From contig NZ_MKSQ01000005.1 of NCBI RefSeq assembly GCF_001898115.1, positions 182,108 to 246,107 of the forward strand: a DNA stretch of 64,000 nt, given 5' to 3'. Under the pieces are notes generated by a model, which ran no database searches, was not told the origin of the DNA, and saw only the letters and a program-made list of their open reading frames with translations. Source of the stretch: Allobosea sp. 67-29. GTDB lineage: Bacteria > Pseudomonadota > Alphaproteobacteria > Rhizobiales > Beijerinckiaceae. Positions 29,380-41,920 of the stretch are shown here, piece by piece. The translations under genes were made by a program, and so were the position numbers. Position 1 is the stretch's first letter; each line of letters starts with the position of its first letter.

Positions 29380-29700
29380 TCAACGCGGCCGGGCGGCCTT
29401 TTCCGCCAGGCCGGAACGGGCCGTGCGGGCCTCAAGCTGGCTCAAGACGTCCTGCAATGCAACATCGCGTGCCCTGAGCACGACCAAAAGATGATACAGC
29501 ACATCGGCACTCTCGGCGATCAGCTCGGCACGGTCGCCCTTCACGGCGGCGATGACGGCTTCGACCGCCTCCTCGCCGAACTTCTTGGCGGCCCGCTCGG
29601 GTCCGGCGGCCAGCAGCTTCGCCGTCCAGGATTCCTCGGGCGAGGCGGCGGCGCGCTCGGCGACGCGGGCCTCGAGATCGGCGAGCGTGAATCCGGCCAT
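29380..29700 (-). CDS. hisE: Phosphoribosyl-ATP diphosphatase
   Basis: Hydrolyses PR-ATP to PR-AMP in the second step of histidine synthesis. The 106-residue all-helical protein belongs to the MazG-like fold and shows [14 protein letters not shown] near residue 58 and [13 protein letters not shown] near residue 82, the Glu/Asp clusters that bind Mg. It starts on the last base of hisF (one-base overlap), so it is coupled to it. HisI is not fused here and must be elsewhere. Confidence 0.95.
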   Translation of the reverse strand: MAGFTLADLEARVAERAAASPEESWTAKLLAAGPERAAKKFGEEAVEAVIAAVKGDRAELIAESADVLYHLLVVLRARDVALQDVLSQLEARTARSGLAEKAARPR

Positions 29701-30464
29701 CAGACCAGCCTCATCCTGAGGCCGGCTTCGGCCATATGCGCCTTCGCCTGGCCGATGGTGTAGGTGCCGAAATGGAAGATCGAGGCGGCGAGGACGGCCG
29801 AGGCATGGCCTTCGCTCACCCCGGCGACGAGGTCGTCGAGATCGCCGACGCCGCCCGATGCGATGACCGGCACCGAGACCGCGTCCGCGATCGCCCGCGT
29901 CAGCCCGAGGTCATAGCCGGACTTGGTGCCGTCCTTGTCCATCGAGGTCACCAGCAATTCGCCCGCCCCGAGCGAGACGACCTCGCGCGCGAAGGCGGTC
30001 GCCTCGATGCCGGTCGCGTTGCGCCCGCCATGGGTGAAGATCTCCCAGCGGCCTGGCGTCACCTGCTTGGCGTCGATGGCGACGACGATGCACTGGTCGC
30101 CGAATTTCTCGGCCGCTTCCTTGACGAACTGTCGGTTCGTGACGGCGGCCGTGTTGATCGAGACCTTGTCGGCCCCGGCGAGCAGCAGCGCACGGATGTC
30201 CTCGACCTTGCGCACCCCGCCGCCGACGGTCAGCGGCATGAAGCAGGCCTCTGCCGTGCGCGTCACCACGTCGAGCAGGATGCCGCGGTCCTCGTGGCTC
30301 GCGGTGATGTCGAGGAAGCAGAGCTCGTCGGCGCCGGCCGCGTCATAGGCCTTGGCGGCCTCGACCGGGTCGCCGGCATCGACGAGGTCGAGAAACTTCA
30401 CGCCCTTGACGACGCGGCCGTCCTTGACGTCGAGGCAGGGGATGATGCGGGTCTTCAGGGTCAT
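29700..30464 (-). CDS. hisF: Imidazole glycerol phosphate synthase cyclase subunit
   Basis: The TIM-barrel subunit that uses ammonia from HisH to form imidazole glycerol phosphate and AICAR. In the 254-residue protein the catalytic Asp residues are visible in [12 protein letters not shown] near residue 11 and AIDAKQ near residue 130. Phosphate-binding loops TVGGG, VIASGG and AGS-type segments are also present. Its start overlaps the hisA stop by four bases. Confidence 0.97.
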   Translation of the reverse strand: MTLKTRIIPCLDVKDGRVVKGVKFLDLVDAGDPVEAAKAYDAAGADELCFLDITASHEDRGILLDVVTRTAEACFMPLTVGGGVRKVEDIRALLLAGADKVSINTAAVTNRQFVKEAAEKFGDQCIVVAIDAKQVTPGRWEIFTHGGRNATGIEATAFAREVVSLGAGELLVTSMDKDGTKSGYDLGLTRAIADAVSVPVIASGGVGDLDDLVAGVSEGHASAVLAASIFHFGTYTIGQAKAHMAEAGLRMRLV

Positions 30465-31207
30465 GCCGCTGCTCCCTTGGTCGCTTCGGCCAACCGCGCG
30501 AGCGCCGCGGCCGGATCGATCCGCCCGTCATAGAGCGCCCGGCCCGTGATCGCGCCTTCGAGGATCGCCGCGTCGGCTGCGCAGAGGCGCTCGATATCGG
30601 CCATCGAGGCGAGCCCGCCAGAGGCGATCACCGGGATCGAGACGGCTTGCGCCAGCGCGATCGTGCCGTCCCAGTTGATACCCTCCAGCATGCCGTCGCG
30701 GGCGATGTCGGTGTAGATGATCGCGGCGACGCCGGCATCCTCGAAGCGCCGGCCGAGATCGGCGGCCGACAGCGTCGAGGTCTCGGCCCAGCCCTCGACC
30801 GCGACATAGCCGTCGCGCGCGTCGATGCCGACCGCGACCTGCCCCGGAAAGGCCTTGGCCGCCTCGCGCACGAAGCCGGGATCGCGCACCGCCGCCGTGC
30901 CGATGATGACGCGGCGGACGCCCTTTTCGAGCCAGCCCGCGACCGTTTTCATGTCGCGGATGCCGCCGCCGAGCTGCACCGGGAAGGCGACGCGGGCGAG
31001 GATCGCCTCGACGGCGGCCGCATTCATCGGCTTGCCGGCGAAGGCGCCGTCGAGATCGACGACATGCAGCCACTTGAACCCTTGCGCCTCGAAGGCGGCG
31101 GCCTGCGCGGCCGGGTCGTCGTTGAAGATCGTGGCCTGCGCCATGTCGCCCTGCTTGAGGCGGACGCAGCGGCCTTCCTTGAGGTCGATCGCGGGAAAGA
31201 GGATCAC
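30461..31207 (-). CDS. hisA: ProFAR isomerase
   Basis: Converts ProFAR to PRFAR by an Amadori rearrangement in histidine synthesis. The 248-residue TIM barrel has catalytic Asp in [16 protein letters not shown] near residue 8 and in GIDARDG near residue 129. The start is GTG at 31207-31205, which overlaps the hisH stop (GTGA). No ATG lies at the family N-terminus, and this start gives exactly the usual length. It is coupled to hisF by another four-base overlap. Confidence 0.95.
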   Translation of the reverse strand: MILFPAIDLKEGRCVRLKQGDMAQATIFNDDPAAQAAAFEAQGFKWLHVVDLDGAFAGKPMNAAAVEAILARVAFPVQLGGGIRDMKTVAGWLEKGVRRVIIGTAAVRDPGFVREAAKAFPGQVAVGIDARDGYVAVEGWAETSTLSAADLGRRFEDAGVAAIIYTDIARDGMLEGINWDGTIALAQAVSIPVIASGGLASMADIERLCAADAAILEGAITGRALYDGRIDPAAALARLAEATKGAAA

Positions 31208-31860
31208 GGTTTCCAGCCCAGGAAATTGGCGATGAGCTTGAGGCCGAGCGTCTGGCTCTTCTCCGGGTGAAACTGCGTGCCGGCGACGTTGTCGCGTGCG
31301 ACCATCGCGGTGACCGGCCCGCCATGGTCGGTCAGCGCGACCACATCCTCGGCTCGCGCCGGAACCAGCGCATAGGAGTGCACGAAGTAGGCGTGCAACC
31401 CCTGCGGGCCGGTCTCGATGCCGGCAAGCAGCGGATGCTCCTGCTGCTGGTGGAGCGTGTTCCAGCCCATATGCGGAATCTTCAGGCTTTCGTCCCGCGG
31501 CTTGATCAGCGCGACATCGCCCGCGATCCAGCCGAGGCCTTCGGTCACGGTGTATTCGAGTCCGCGCGAGGCCAGCAACTGCATCCCGACGCAGATGCCG
31601 AGGAAGGGGCGGCCCTTGGCCCGCACGACTTCTTCCAGCACCTCGACCATGCCCGGCACGGCGTCGAGCCCGCGCCGGCAATCGGCGAAGGCGCCGACGC
31701 CCGGCAGCACGATGCGGTCGGCAGCGCGCACGACCGCCGTGTCGCTGGTGACGTGGACGGTCGAAGCAATGCCGGATTCGGCTGCCGCGCGCTCGAAGGC
31801 CTTCGCCGCCGAATGCAGATTGCCCGAGCCGTAGTCGATGATGGCGACGGATTGAGTCAT
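31204..31860 (-). CDS. hisH: Imidazole glycerol phosphate synthase glutaminase subunit
   Basis: The class I glutamine amidotransferase partner of HisF. The 218-residue protein shows the nucleophile Cys in [11 protein letters not shown] near residue 84 and the His/Glu pair in [10 protein letters not shown] near residue 197. It begins inside the stop of the DUF2628 gene (four-base overlap), so the string DUF2628-hisH-hisA-hisF-hisE is read as one coupled unit. Confidence 0.96.
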   Translation of the reverse strand: MTQSVAIIDYGSGNLHSAAKAFERAAAESGIASTVHVTSDTAVVRAADRIVLPGVGAFADCRRGLDAVPGMVEVLEEVVRAKGRPFLGICVGMQLLASRGLEYTVTEGLGWIAGDVALIKPRDESLKIPHMGWNTLHQQQEHPLLAGIETGPQGLHAYFVHSYALVPARAEDVVALTDHGGPVTAMVARDNVAGTQFHPEKSQTLGLKLIANFLGWKP

Positions 31861-32339
31861 CGTCCCTGTGCCTCCGGGAAGAGACCGATGATCGGCAGCG
31901 GCCCGCTCGGTCGCACCGGCGCCGGCGCTCCGGCGTGCGGCGGCAAGGCCGGCCCGTCCGCAAGTGCACGCTCGAAATAGCGGCGTTCGGCCTCCGCCAG
32001 CGAGCGCGCCTCGACGACATCCGCGAGAACCCAGCCTTTCCGGCTGAGCTTGCGGACCACGAGGTTGCGTCCCTCGATGCCGAGGAACAGGGCGATGGTC
32101 CAGTAGATCAGCCCGAGAGCGGTCGGATGGAAGCCGATGCGGGTCTGCAGCAGGAACAGCGCCAGCCAGGCCAGCGTGAACAGCAGCGTCGCCAGCCAGA
32201 GGCGGCTGCCGAGCAGCCAGAGCCCCTGAAACAGGAAAGCTCCCCAGCTGAAGCCGTCCGGCATGACGCGGGCGCGCTCGATCGCCTCGTGTCCGCCGGC
32301 TTCGCTCGGGGGCGGCGTCATCACGGTGTAGAACGCCAT
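31857..32339 (-). CDS. DUF2628 family membrane protein in the his operon
   Basis: A 160-residue protein with two or three central membrane helices (about residues 32-95) and a hydrophilic, Pro-rich C-terminus. The block [18 protein letters not shown] is the hallmark of DUF2628. The ATG at 32339 has GAGGAGG seven bases upstream. It is found between hisB and hisH in many Rhizobiales; no link to histidine synthesis is established. It begins 10 bases after hisB. Confidence 0.85.
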   Translation of the reverse strand: MAFYTVMTPPPSEAGGHEAIERARVMPDGFSWGAFLFQGLWLLGSRLWLATLLFTLAWLALFLLQTRIGFHPTALGLIYWTIALFLGIEGRNLVVRKLSRKGWVLADVVEARSLAEAERRYFERALADGPALPPHAGAPAPVRPSGPLPIIGLFPEAQGR

Positions 32340-32349
32340 CCTCGCCTCC

Positions 32350-32937
32350 TCAGAGCGCGCCCTTGGTCGAGGGAACCCGCCCGCCTTCGCGCGGATCCAC
32401 CTCGAGCGCCTGCCTGAGCGCCCGCGCCAGCCCCTTGAAGCAACTCTCGGCGATGTGATGGGCGTTGTCGCCGTAGAGCGTCTCGACATGGAGCGTCAGC
32501 CCGGCATTGATCGCGAAGGCCTGGAAGAACTCGCGTACCAGCTCGGTGTCGAAGGTCCCGATCTTCTGCGCCGTGAATGCGGTGCGGAAGACGAGGAAGG
32601 GCCGGCCCGAGACGTCGACCGCGACGCGGGTCAGCGTCTCGTCCATCGGCAGATGCACGTCGGCATAGCGGCGGATGCCCTTCTTGTCGCCGAGCGCCTG
32701 CTTCAGCGCTTCGCCGAGCGCGATGCCGGCATCCTCGACCGAGTGATGGTCGTCGATATGGGTGTCGCCTTTCACCTTGACCTTGAGATCGATCAGCGCA
32801 TGGCGGGCGAACAGATCGAGCATATGGTCGAAGAAGCCGATGCCGGTCGAGATCTCGGCCTTGCCGGTGCCGTCGATCGTGAGCGAGACCGCGATGTCGG
32901 TCTCGTTGGTGCGGCGCTTCACTTCGCCCGAACGCAT
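32350..32937 (-). CDS. hisB: Imidazoleglycerol-phosphate dehydratase
   Basis: Dehydrates imidazole glycerol phosphate to imidazole acetol phosphate. In the 195-residue single-function enzyme (no phosphatase domain) the manganese-binding His clusters are [16 protein letters not shown] near residue 62 and [15 protein letters not shown] near residue 155. GAGAGG lies upstream of the ATG. It is the first gene of the his unit; a REP-like hairpin at 33050-33099 lies between it and mutS. Confidence 0.96.
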   Translation of the reverse strand: MRSGEVKRRTNETDIAVSLTIDGTGKAEISTGIGFFDHMLDLFARHALIDLKVKVKGDTHIDDHHSVEDAGIALGEALKQALGDKKGIRRYADVHLPMDETLTRVAVDVSGRPFLVFRTAFTAQKIGTFDTELVREFFQAFAINAGLTLHVETLYGDNAHHIAESCFKGLARALRQALEVDPREGGRVPSTKGAL

Positions 32938-33049
32938 GCTGGCCTCTCAAGCCCTGGCTGAAGACGGCCCCGCTTTAGCAGGGGCCGGCGGCGATGGCCA
33001 CAGGCGCGGCCCACCGATCACCTTCTCGGGTCAAGCCGGAAAATGGACG

Positions 33050-33099
33050 AGCCCTCAATCCTTCGAGACGCGGCTTCGCGGCTCCTCAGGACGAGGGCT
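33050..33099. repeat. REP-like palindromic intergenic repeat
   Basis: AGCCCTC (33050-33056) mirrors GAGGGCT (33093-33099) around a stem containing CTTCGAGACG, a GCGGCTTCGCGGC hairpin and CTCCTCAGGA. This resembles the CCCTCATCCTGAGGAG-type extragenic repeat common in Rhizobiales genomes. It lies between mutS and hisB. Confidence 0.65.
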
Positions 33100-33117
33100 G
33101 CCATGGCGAGCCGACCC

Positions 33118-35844
33118 TCAGGCGAGGCCCTTCAGGCGATAGAGCGCTTCGAGCGCCTCGCGCGGGGTCATCTCGTCCGGCTCGACCCCGGCCAGCGCCT
33201 CGCGCAGTTCGTCGGGCTGATCGTCGGCGACGGCCGGCACCGGGCGCCGGACCGGCGCGGCGAAGAGCGGCAGATCGTCGACCAGCGAGGCGACCGGCTT
33301 CTCGCGCTCGGTCTTCTCCAGCTCGCCGAGGATGGCCCGCGCCCGTTCCACCACGGCCGGCGGCAACCCGGCGAGCTTGGCGACCTGGATGCCGTAGGAG
33401 CGATCGGCGGCGCCCGGAACCACCTCGTGCAGGAAGACGACCTCTCCCTTCCATTCGGTGACGCGCACGGTGGCATTGGCGACGCGGTCGAGCCGGTCCC
33501 CGAGCGCGGTGAGCTCGTGGTAGTGCGTCGCGAACAGGCTGCGGCAGCGATTGACCTCGTGCAGGTTCTCGATCGCCGCCCAGGCGATCGAAAGCCCGTC
33601 GAAGGTCGCGGTGCCCCGCCCGATCTCGTCGAGGATGACGAGCGCACGCGGGCCGGCCTGGTTCAGGATCGCCGCGGTCTCGACCATCTCGACCATGAAG
33701 GTCGAGCGGCCGCGCGCGAGGTCATCGGCGGCGCCGACGCGCGAGAACAGCCGGTCGACGATGCCGATATGGGCGCTCGCCGCCGGGACGAATGAGCCCA
33801 TCTGCGCCAGCACAGCGATCAGGGCGTTCTGGCGCAGGAAGGTCGACTTGCCGGCCATGTTCGGACCGGTGATCAGGCAGATGCGCCCGCCCTTGGCCTC
33901 GGTGCCCGGCGGCGACAATTCGGTGTCGTTGGCGACGAAGGGCTTGCCGTCGCGCTTCAGCGCCGCTTCGACGACGGGGTGGCGGCCGCGCTCGATGGTA
34001 AAGGCCACGCTGGAATCGATGACAGGCCGGCTCCAGCCCTCGCGGGCGGCGAGGTCGGCCAGCGCCGCAACGACGTCCAGCCCTGCCAGCGCCAGCGCCG
34101 CCTCCTTGATCGGCTCGGCCTGCGCCAGCACCATCTCGGTCAACTGCGCGAAGATGGCGAGCTCGAGCTTCAGCGCCCGGTCGGCGGCGGAGGCGATCCT
34201 GGCTTCGAGCTCGGAGAGCTCGACCGAGGAGAAGCGCATCGCGTCCGACATGGTCTGGCGATGCACGAAGGTGGCGCGCCAGGGCTCCTTCAGGAACTCC
34301 TCGCCCATCGCCTGCGGCACCTCGACGAAATAGCCGAGCATGGCGTTGTGCTTGATGCGCAGCGTCCGGCAGCCGGTCTCGGTGGCATAGCGCGCCTGGA
34401 GCTGGGCGATGACCTTGCGTGAATCGACCTGCAGCAGGCGCAACTCGTCCAGCGTCGCGTCGTGGCCTTCGCGCACGAAGCGGCCGTCGCGACGGTTGAG
34501 CGGCAATTCCTCCGCCAGGGCCTCGGTCAGGCGCCGGGGCAGGTCGGGATCGGTCTCGCCGAGCGCCCGCGCAGCGCGGGCGAGTTCGGCCGGCAGATCG
34601 CCGCGGCGCACCAGCAGGGCGGCGACCTCGCGGGCGGCGGTGAGGCCGGCTCCGAGCGCGGCGAGATCGCGCGGACCGCCACGGTCGAGCGAGAGCCGCG
34701 CCAGAGCGCGGGCCACGTCGGGCACTTTTTCCAGCGCCCGCCGCAGATCCTCGCGCAGCGCGCCATTCGCGACCAGCAGCTCGACGGCATCGTGACGGGC
34801 TGCGATCGCGGCCGGGTCTGTCAGCGGGCCGGCGAGCCATTCGGCCAGCAGGCGGGCGCCGCCCGGCGTCACCGTGCGGTCGATGGTGGCGAGCAGGCTG
34901 CCCTGGCGCTCGCCGCCGAGCGTGCGCGTCAGCTCCAGATTCGCGCGGGTTGCAGCGTCGATCAGCATCGTCGCCGAGCCGGAATCGCGCACGGGGGCGG
35001 AGAGCGGCGGCCGCGCCCCGAGCTGGGTGCGTTCGACATAGGCCAGCGCCGCGCCGGCGGCGGCGATCTCGGCACGGCTGAAATGGCCGAAGGCGTCGAG
35101 CGTCGCGACGCCGAAGAACTCCTTCAGGCGCCGTTCGGCGGAAGCCGCGTCGAGCCCGTCGCGCGCGAGCGGCGTCACCGGCACCGCGATCTCGCGCCAG
35201 AATTCCTTCAGCTCGGGATCGTCATGGATCGCATCGGGGCAGATGATCTCGCGCGGCTCCAGCCGCGAGAACTCGATGCCGAGCCGCTCCTGCGGCGTCT
35301 CCATCACGGTGAAGCGGCCGGTCGAGATGTCGATGGCGGCGAGGCCGTAGAGCGAGGCCGCCTCGCCGGTCTTGCGCCGCGCGACCGCGATCAGCAGGCT
35401 GGCGCGGTCGGGCTCGAGCAGCCGCTCCTCGGTGATGGTGCCGGGGGTGACGAGGCGGACCACGTCGCGCTTCACCACCGATTTGTTGCCGCGCTTCTTG
35501 GCCTCGGCCGGATCCTCGGTCTGCTCGCAGACCGCGACGCGGTGGCCGGCAGCGATCAGGCGCTGCAGGTAGTCGTCGGCGCGATCGACCGGCACGCCGC
35601 ACATCGGGATGTCGTCGCCCTGGTGCTTGCCGCGCTTGGTCAGCACGATGCCGAGCGTGCGCGAGGCAATCTCGGCGTCGCGGAAGAACAATTCGTAGAA
35701 ATCGCCCATCCGGTAGAACAGCAGGCAGTCCGGATTGGCGGCCTTGATCTCGATGTATTGCGCCATCATCGGCGTCACGCGCTCGGGCGCAGCCTCGGCC
35801 GGCGCGGCGGAACGGGTGGCTTCGCTGGGAGGGCTGTGGCGCAT
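33118..35844 (-). CDS. mutS: DNA mismatch repair protein MutS
   Basis: Recognises mismatches and starts repair with MutL. In the 908-residue protein the mismatch-binding Phe-x-Glu lies in [13 protein letters not shown] near residue 45, followed by connector, lever and clamp domains. The ATPase has the Walker [14 protein letters not shown] near residue 660, Walker [11 protein letters not shown] near 735 and LFATHYHEL near 770. The start at 35844 adds about 24 residues before the conserved core, normal for the order. It is divergent from the MCP-like gene. Confidence 0.97.
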   Translation of the reverse strand: MRHSPPSEATRSAAPAEAAPERVTPMMAQYIEIKAANPDCLLFYRMGDFYELFFRDAEIASRTLGIVLTKRGKHQGDDIPMCGVPVDRADDYLQRLIAAGHRVAVCEQTEDPAEAKKRGNKSVVKRDVVRLVTPGTITEERLLEPDRASLLIAVARRKTGEAASLYGLAAIDISTGRFTVMETPQERLGIEFSRLEPREIICPDAIHDDPELKEFWREIAVPVTPLARDGLDAASAERRLKEFFGVATLDAFGHFSRAEIAAAGAALAYVERTQLGARPPLSAPVRDSGSATMLIDAATRANLELTRTLGGERQGSLLATIDRTVTPGGARLLAEWLAGPLTDPAAIAARHDAVELLVANGALREDLRRALEKVPDVARALARLSLDRGGPRDLAALGAGLTAAREVAALLVRRGDLPAELARAARALGETDPDLPRRLTEALAEELPLNRRDGRFVREGHDATLDELRLLQVDSRKVIAQLQARYATETGCRTLRIKHNAMLGYFVEVPQAMGEEFLKEPWRATFVHRQTMSDAMRFSSVELSELEARIASAADRALKLELAIFAQLTEMVLAQAEPIKEAALALAGLDVVAALADLAAREGWSRPVIDSSVAFTIERGRHPVVEAALKRDGKPFVANDTELSPPGTEAKGGRICLITGPNMAGKSTFLRQNALIAVLAQMGSFVPAASAHIGIVDRLFSRVGAADDLARGRSTFMVEMVETAAILNQAGPRALVILDEIGRGTATFDGLSIAWAAIENLHEVNRCRSLFATHYHELTALGDRLDRVANATVRVTEWKGEVVFLHEVVPGAADRSYGIQVAKLAGLPPAVVERARAILGELEKTEREKPVASLVDDLPLFAAPVRRPVPAVADDQPDELREALAGVEPDEMTPREALEALYRLKGLA

Positions 35845-35893
35845 CGCGCCGGCAAGCTAGCAAAATGCGTGGCCGAGGCCATCCGTTAGGACG

Positions 35894-35912
35894 GCTTTCA
35901 ACAATTGAAAGC
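35894..35912. promoter_or_regulatory. 19-bp perfect inverted repeat between mutS and MCP-like gene
   Basis: GCTTTCAA-CAA-TTGAAAGC, 8-bp arms and a 3-base loop. No T-run follows on either strand, so it reads as an operator rather than a terminator. It lies 39 bases before the MCP-like start and 50 before mutS. Confidence 0.45.
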
Positions 35913-35950
35913 AGGATCGCGGCGCCGATTCCGGCAGAAGGCCGCTCCGC

Positions 35951-37774
35951 TTGCTGATCAATCTCGTCCAGAGCCTGTTCTTCCTGCTGTTCGCCGGGCT
36001 GGTGCTGACGGTGCTCGCTCCCTGGATCGCAGGGCGCGCCTGGCTGCGCGCCTGCGCCGTCGGCCTGCTCTTCGCCGCCGGCGCCCTCGTCAGCATGGCG
36101 AACCCGGTCGAGATGCAGCCCGGCCTGGTCGTCGATTCGCGCAACACCTTCGCCATCCTGGCAGGCCCGATCGGCGGGCCCTGGGCGGCGGTGCTGACGG
36201 CAGCGCCGCTCGTGCTGGCGCGCTACATGACCGGCGGCGTGGGCATGGCGACGGGCATCAGCGGCATCGTGCTGCGCATGCTGATCGGCATCGCCTTTTC
36301 GGTCTGGATGGCGCGGCGGCACCGGCCCCTGATGCTGCGCGACCTGATCCTGCTGTGCTCGCTCGACGCGGTCTGCCTGCTGGCGTCCGTACCCCTGATC
36401 CCCGGCGACGCGGGAGAGCGCTTTTTGCGCGAGGCCGTGCCGGCGATGATCCTGGTCAGCTCGGTCGGCATTATCCTCACCGGGATCGTCGTCATTCACG
36501 ACAACGATCGCCGCGAGACGGCCTACCGGCTGCGGACATTGATCCAGCGGGCTCCGGGCACACTCTATCAGTGCCTCCTCAAGCCGGAGGGCGTGCTGTC
36601 CTATCAGTTCGCTTCCTTTTCCATCGACAAGGCGCTCGGCATCGCGCGCGCCGATGTCGAGCGCGATCCGGAGGTCTGGCTCGGCAAGATGTTCGCCGAG
36701 GATCGCGCGCGCTTCGACAGCCAGCGCCGCGAGGACATGGCCCTCAGCCAGGTCTGGCGCTTCGAGGCGCGCTATCACGCGCCCGATGGCGGCACCGTCT
36801 GGCTGCGCAGCGAGTCGACGCGCCGCCGCCTGGCCGACGGGAGCTTCGTTTGGGACGGCATCCTGCTCGACGTCACGGCGGAAAAGACGCTGGAGGCCCG
36901 TCGCAACGAGGTCGAAAGCCAGCGGAAGATCGCCCTCGACGAACTGGCGGGCGATCTGGAGCGCACGGTCGGCAAGGCCCTGGGCGATGTCGGCACGGCG
37001 ATCCGGGACATGCATGCCGCAGCCGGACAGATGGTCGGCAGTGCCAACCAGACGACGCAGCGGGCCGACGGCGTGACCCAGGAGGCGGGCAGCGCTTCGC
37101 GGCGGGTCGGCAGCGTGGCGGTCGCGGCCGAGGAGATCGAGGCCTCGATCCGCGAACTCACCCGGCAGACCGACCATGCCGACGAGACGGTCCGGGCCGC
37201 GGCGAGCTATGTTCGCAGCACGCGGCAGGACGTCGCGGGCCTGGCGGAAGCCGCCGACAAGGTCCGCGCCGTACTCGACTTCATCGAGGAGATCGCGGCC
37301 CGCACCAATCTGCTCGCGCTCAACGCGACGATCGAGGCGGCGCGCGCCGGCGCTGCGGGACGCGGCTTCGCCGTCGTCGCGGGTGAGGTGAAGACGCTCG
37401 CCGAACAGACGCAGAAGGCGACGCGCGACATCGCCGCGACGTTGAGCGACATCCGGCAGGCCGCCGCCACCACCTTCGAGGCCGTCGCGCGGATCCAGGA
37501 CACGATGACCACGATCGAGGAGACCTCCGGCGCGATCGCGTCCGTGGTCAACCGGCAGGCCGATATCGCCGGCGGCATCGCGGCCGACGCCCAGGCCGTC
37601 GCGGCGAGCACCGATTCGGTCAGCGTCAACATCGGCGCGGTCGGCGCCGAGGCGCGCGTCACCGGCGATGCGGCGATCCGGGTGGCGGAGGCTGCCCGCC
37701 GGGTCGACGAGCAGGCCGACGCCCTCGACCGCTATGTCGGCGAGTTCGTCCGGCGGGTCCGCAGCCGGCTCTGA
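35951..37774 (+). CDS. 5TMR-LYT / PAS / MCP-signalling fusion protein
   Basis: A 607-residue chemoreceptor-like protein. Residues 1-180 form about six hydrophobic segments with the LytS-type 5TM signature: [15 protein letters not shown] near 51, then [12 protein letters not shown] and [11 protein letters not shown]. Residues 190-310 are a PAS fold ([14 protein letters not shown] near 275). Residues 320-600 are an MCP coiled coil with the canonical hairpin [15 protein letters not shown] near 455 and [16 protein letters not shown] near 475. There is no HAMP domain and no obvious C-terminal CheR pentapeptide. The start must be TTG at 35951 (GAAGG upstream; a stop at 35906 blocks longer forms). 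No che genes are nearby. Confidence 0.82.
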   Translation: MLINLVQSLFFLLFAGLVLTVLAPWIAGRAWLRACAVGLLFAAGALVSMANPVEMQPGLVVDSRNTFAILAGPIGGPWAAVLTAAPLVLARYMTGGVGMATGISGIVLRMLIGIAFSVWMARRHRPLMLRDLILLCSLDAVCLLASVPLIPGDAGERFLREAVPAMILVSSVGIILTGIVVIHDNDRRETAYRLRTLIQRAPGTLYQCLLKPEGVLSYQFASFSIDKALGIARADVERDPEVWLGKMFAEDRARFDSQRREDMALSQVWRFEARYHAPDGGTVWLRSESTRRRLADGSFVWDGILLDVTAEKTLEARRNEVESQRKIALDELAGDLERTVGKALGDVGTAIRDMHAAAGQMVGSANQTTQRADGVTQEAGSASRRVGSVAVAAEEIEASIRELTRQTDHADETVRAAASYVRSTRQDVAGLAEAADKVRAVLDFIEEIAARTNLLALNATIEAARAGAAGRGFAVVAGEVKTLAEQTQKATRDIAATLSDIRQAAATTFEAVARIQDTMTTIEETSGAIASVVNRQADIAGGIAADAQAVAASTDSVSVNIGAVGAEARVTGDAAIRVAEAARRVDEQADALDRYVGEFVRRVRSRL

Positions 37775-37897
37775 GCCGGCCCGGCGATTTTATCGATTCC
37801 GGCATGGGTCCTGGCGAAGGCTGCTGCTTGTGGTGCGGCGCCGCGGTGCCCTATGGTCGGTCCCCCTGAGGAAACGCTCAAGAAAAAGACGCCGTTC

Positions 37898-40180
<2,283 letters not shown>

Positions 40181-40207
40181 GGCCGGGGCAACTGCCGCGG
40201 AGCCGGT

Positions 40208-40510
40208 TCAGGAGGCGTGCTTCCGGCGGGTTTCCGCCGCCTTCTTCGCCGAGGCCGAGCGTTCGGCGGCAGGCCGCGCGGCGGAGGCCTCTCCGCCCCG
40301 CTTGCCGCCGCGCTTCGCGGCGGCGTTCGTGTCGGGCTTGCCGCGGCCGGAGCCCGATTTGTTGCCGCCGCCACTCTCCTTGTTCACCGTCGCCCAGGCG
40401 CGTCGCTCCGCCTCCTCGTGGGAGACGCCGCGTTCCTCGTAGCCGTCCTCGATATGCTCGGCCTTGCGCTTCTGCTTGTCGGTGTAAGCGGATTTGTCGC
40501 CGCGTGGCAT
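40208..40510 (-). CDS. Small basic hydrophilic protein (general stress type)
   Basis: 100 residues, highly charged, probably disordered. The N-terminal half has the conserved block PRGDKSAYTDKQKRKAEHI and ERRAWATVNKESGGG seen in small alphaproteobacterial proteins sometimes named plasmid-stabilisation protein, a name with no proven basis. The C-terminal half is Ala/Lys/Arg-rich like histone tails. The ATG at 40510 has AAGGAG eight bases upstream. A very good EcfG-type promoter (40556-40580) suggests it is part of the general stress response. Confidence 0.75.
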   Translation of the reverse strand: MPRGDKSAYTDKQKRKAEHIEDGYEERGVSHEEAERRAWATVNKESGGGNKSGSGRGKPDTNAAAKRGGKRGGEASAARPAAERSASAKKAAETRRKHAS

Positions 40511-40555
40511 GGCATCGCTCCTTGCTGAATCCCCGGCCGACGCTCCTGCAGGCGC

Positions 40556-40580
40556 AACGTCGGTGGCGGCCCGAGGTTCC
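40556..40580 (-). promoter_or_regulatory. EcfG (general stress sigma) promoter
   Basis: On the minus strand GGAAC (40580-40576), exactly 16 bases, then CGTT (40559-40556): a full match to the alphaproteobacterial EcfG consensus. It is 46 bases before the ATG of the small basic protein. Confidence 0.7.
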
Positions 40581-40768
40581 GGACACGCGACCGGTCCGGC
40601 CGGCAAGAGGGCAAGGGCCGTTCACGTCCCTGCTTCATGGGGCTCATTCGCCGCACCGGCTTGTGCATCGCCGCCGAGGCGTTATCTGTCGGGCCGGGGC
40701 GCGGCCGCGCCCTCTCGTCCGTCCCCGCGCCATCGCGATCCGCAAGCGGCGCGCAACCCAGAGAGCGC

Positions 40769-41758
40769 ATGTCGTTCGGCCCTAACGAGCCAGGACCGCA
40801 TCTGTCGGGAAGCCACCTGCGCCGGCGCAGCCGCTGGTGGTGGCTCGGACCGCTGGCGAGCATCCTGATCTTCGCGGCCTCGCTCGCGGTGCTCTGGCAC
40901 ATCGTCAGCCGGATGAATCCCGGGGATCTCGCCGCGGCCTTCTCCAATGCGAGCCTGCGCCAGCTCGGGCTCGCGGCGGGCTTCACCGCGCTGAGCTATC
41001 TGCTGCTCACCGGCTACGACGCGCTGGCCCTGCGACGGCTCGGCCTCTCGATCCCCTATCGCACCACCGCGCTTGCTTCCTTCACCAGCTATTCGGTCTC
41101 TTTCACGCTCGGTTTCCCGATCGTGACAGGCGGCACGGTGCGCTACTGGATCTATTCGCCCAAGGGCGTGCGCGCCTCCGAGGTGGCGAGCCTGACGGTC
41201 ATCGCCGGGCTGACCTTCTGGCTCGGGCTCGGGGCGATCCTCTGCGCCAGCCTGTTCTATTCGGCCGATTCGGTCGCGATGCTGGCCCGGACCTCGCCCA
41301 TCGTCGTCCAGGTCGTGGGCGGGCTGATTTCGCTGGCCACCCTGGGTTATCTCGTCTGGATCGCGACCGACGAGCGTACGCTGCGCGTCAAGGGCTGGAA
41401 CCTGCACCTGCCGGGCCTCGGCACCACTCTGGGTCAGATGGCGCTCGGCGCCTGCGAGGTCTGCGCCGCCGCCGCGGTGCTCTTCGTGCTGCTGCCGGGC
41501 GGCTACGGCCTGGACTATCCGACCTTCCTCGCGGCCTATATCTTCGGTTGCCTGATCGGCATTGCCAGCCATTCGCCGGGAGGTCTCGGCGTCTTCGAGG
41601 CGACGATGCTGGTCGCGCTCAACCGGCTGCCTTTCGAATATGTTCTCGGCGCCTTGTTGCTGTTCCGCGTCATCTACTACCTGCTGCCCTTCATCCTGGC
41701 GCTGGTGCTGCTGGCGCTGAACGAGTTCATCCGCCGCGTCAGGCGGCGCGAGCGCTAG
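40769..41758 (+). CDS. YbhN/UPF0104-type membrane protein (MprF flippase-domain-like)
   Basis: A 329-residue inner-membrane protein with about eight helices, similar to the flippase part of lysylphosphatidylglycerol synthase (MprF) and YbhN. Family blocks are SYSVSFTLGFPIVTGGTVRYW near residues 108-128 and SHSPGGLGVFEATML near residue 270. The synthase domain is absent. A role in lipid translocation is inferred from the family. The ATG at 40769 fits the start of the N-terminal basic stretch. It is divergent from the stress-type gene. Confidence 0.82.
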   Translation: MSFGPNEPGPHLSGSHLRRRSRWWWLGPLASILIFAASLAVLWHIVSRMNPGDLAAAFSNASLRQLGLAAGFTALSYLLLTGYDALALRRLGLSIPYRTTALASFTSYSVSFTLGFPIVTGGTVRYWIYSPKGVRASEVASLTVIAGLTFWLGLGAILCASLFYSADSVAMLARTSPIVVQVVGGLISLATLGYLVWIATDERTLRVKGWNLHLPGLGTTLGQMALGACEVCAAAAVLFVLLPGGYGLDYPTFLAAYIFGCLIGIASHSPGGLGVFEATMLVALNRLPFEYVLGALLLFRVIYYLLPFILALVLLALNEFIRRVRRRER

Positions 41759-41805
41759 ATCGTCGCGCGTCCGACCGGGCGCGATACCGATGATCGATCT
41801 CAAGG

Positions 41806-41860
41806 CTGGAGCATCGCATTTTTCGAAAAGTGGATTCCACCTTTCGGTCCGGCGCTCCAG
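41806..41860. repeat. Palindromic intergenic repeat
   Basis: CTGGAGC (41806-41812) pairs with GCTCCAG (41854-41860). Inside, CGAAAAGTGGA and TCCACCTTTCG (41824-41846) form a second stem with one mismatch. Elements of this kind (GAAAAGTGG/CCACTTTTC cores) are scattered in Rhizobiales genomes. It lies between the YbhN gene and the converging dapA-like gene. Confidence 0.65.
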
Positions 41861-41920
41861 TGGCCCGCGCCGCTCCGCGGCAGCGGAACGGCGTCGGAGG
41901 CGAACCCGCATGGCCGAAGG

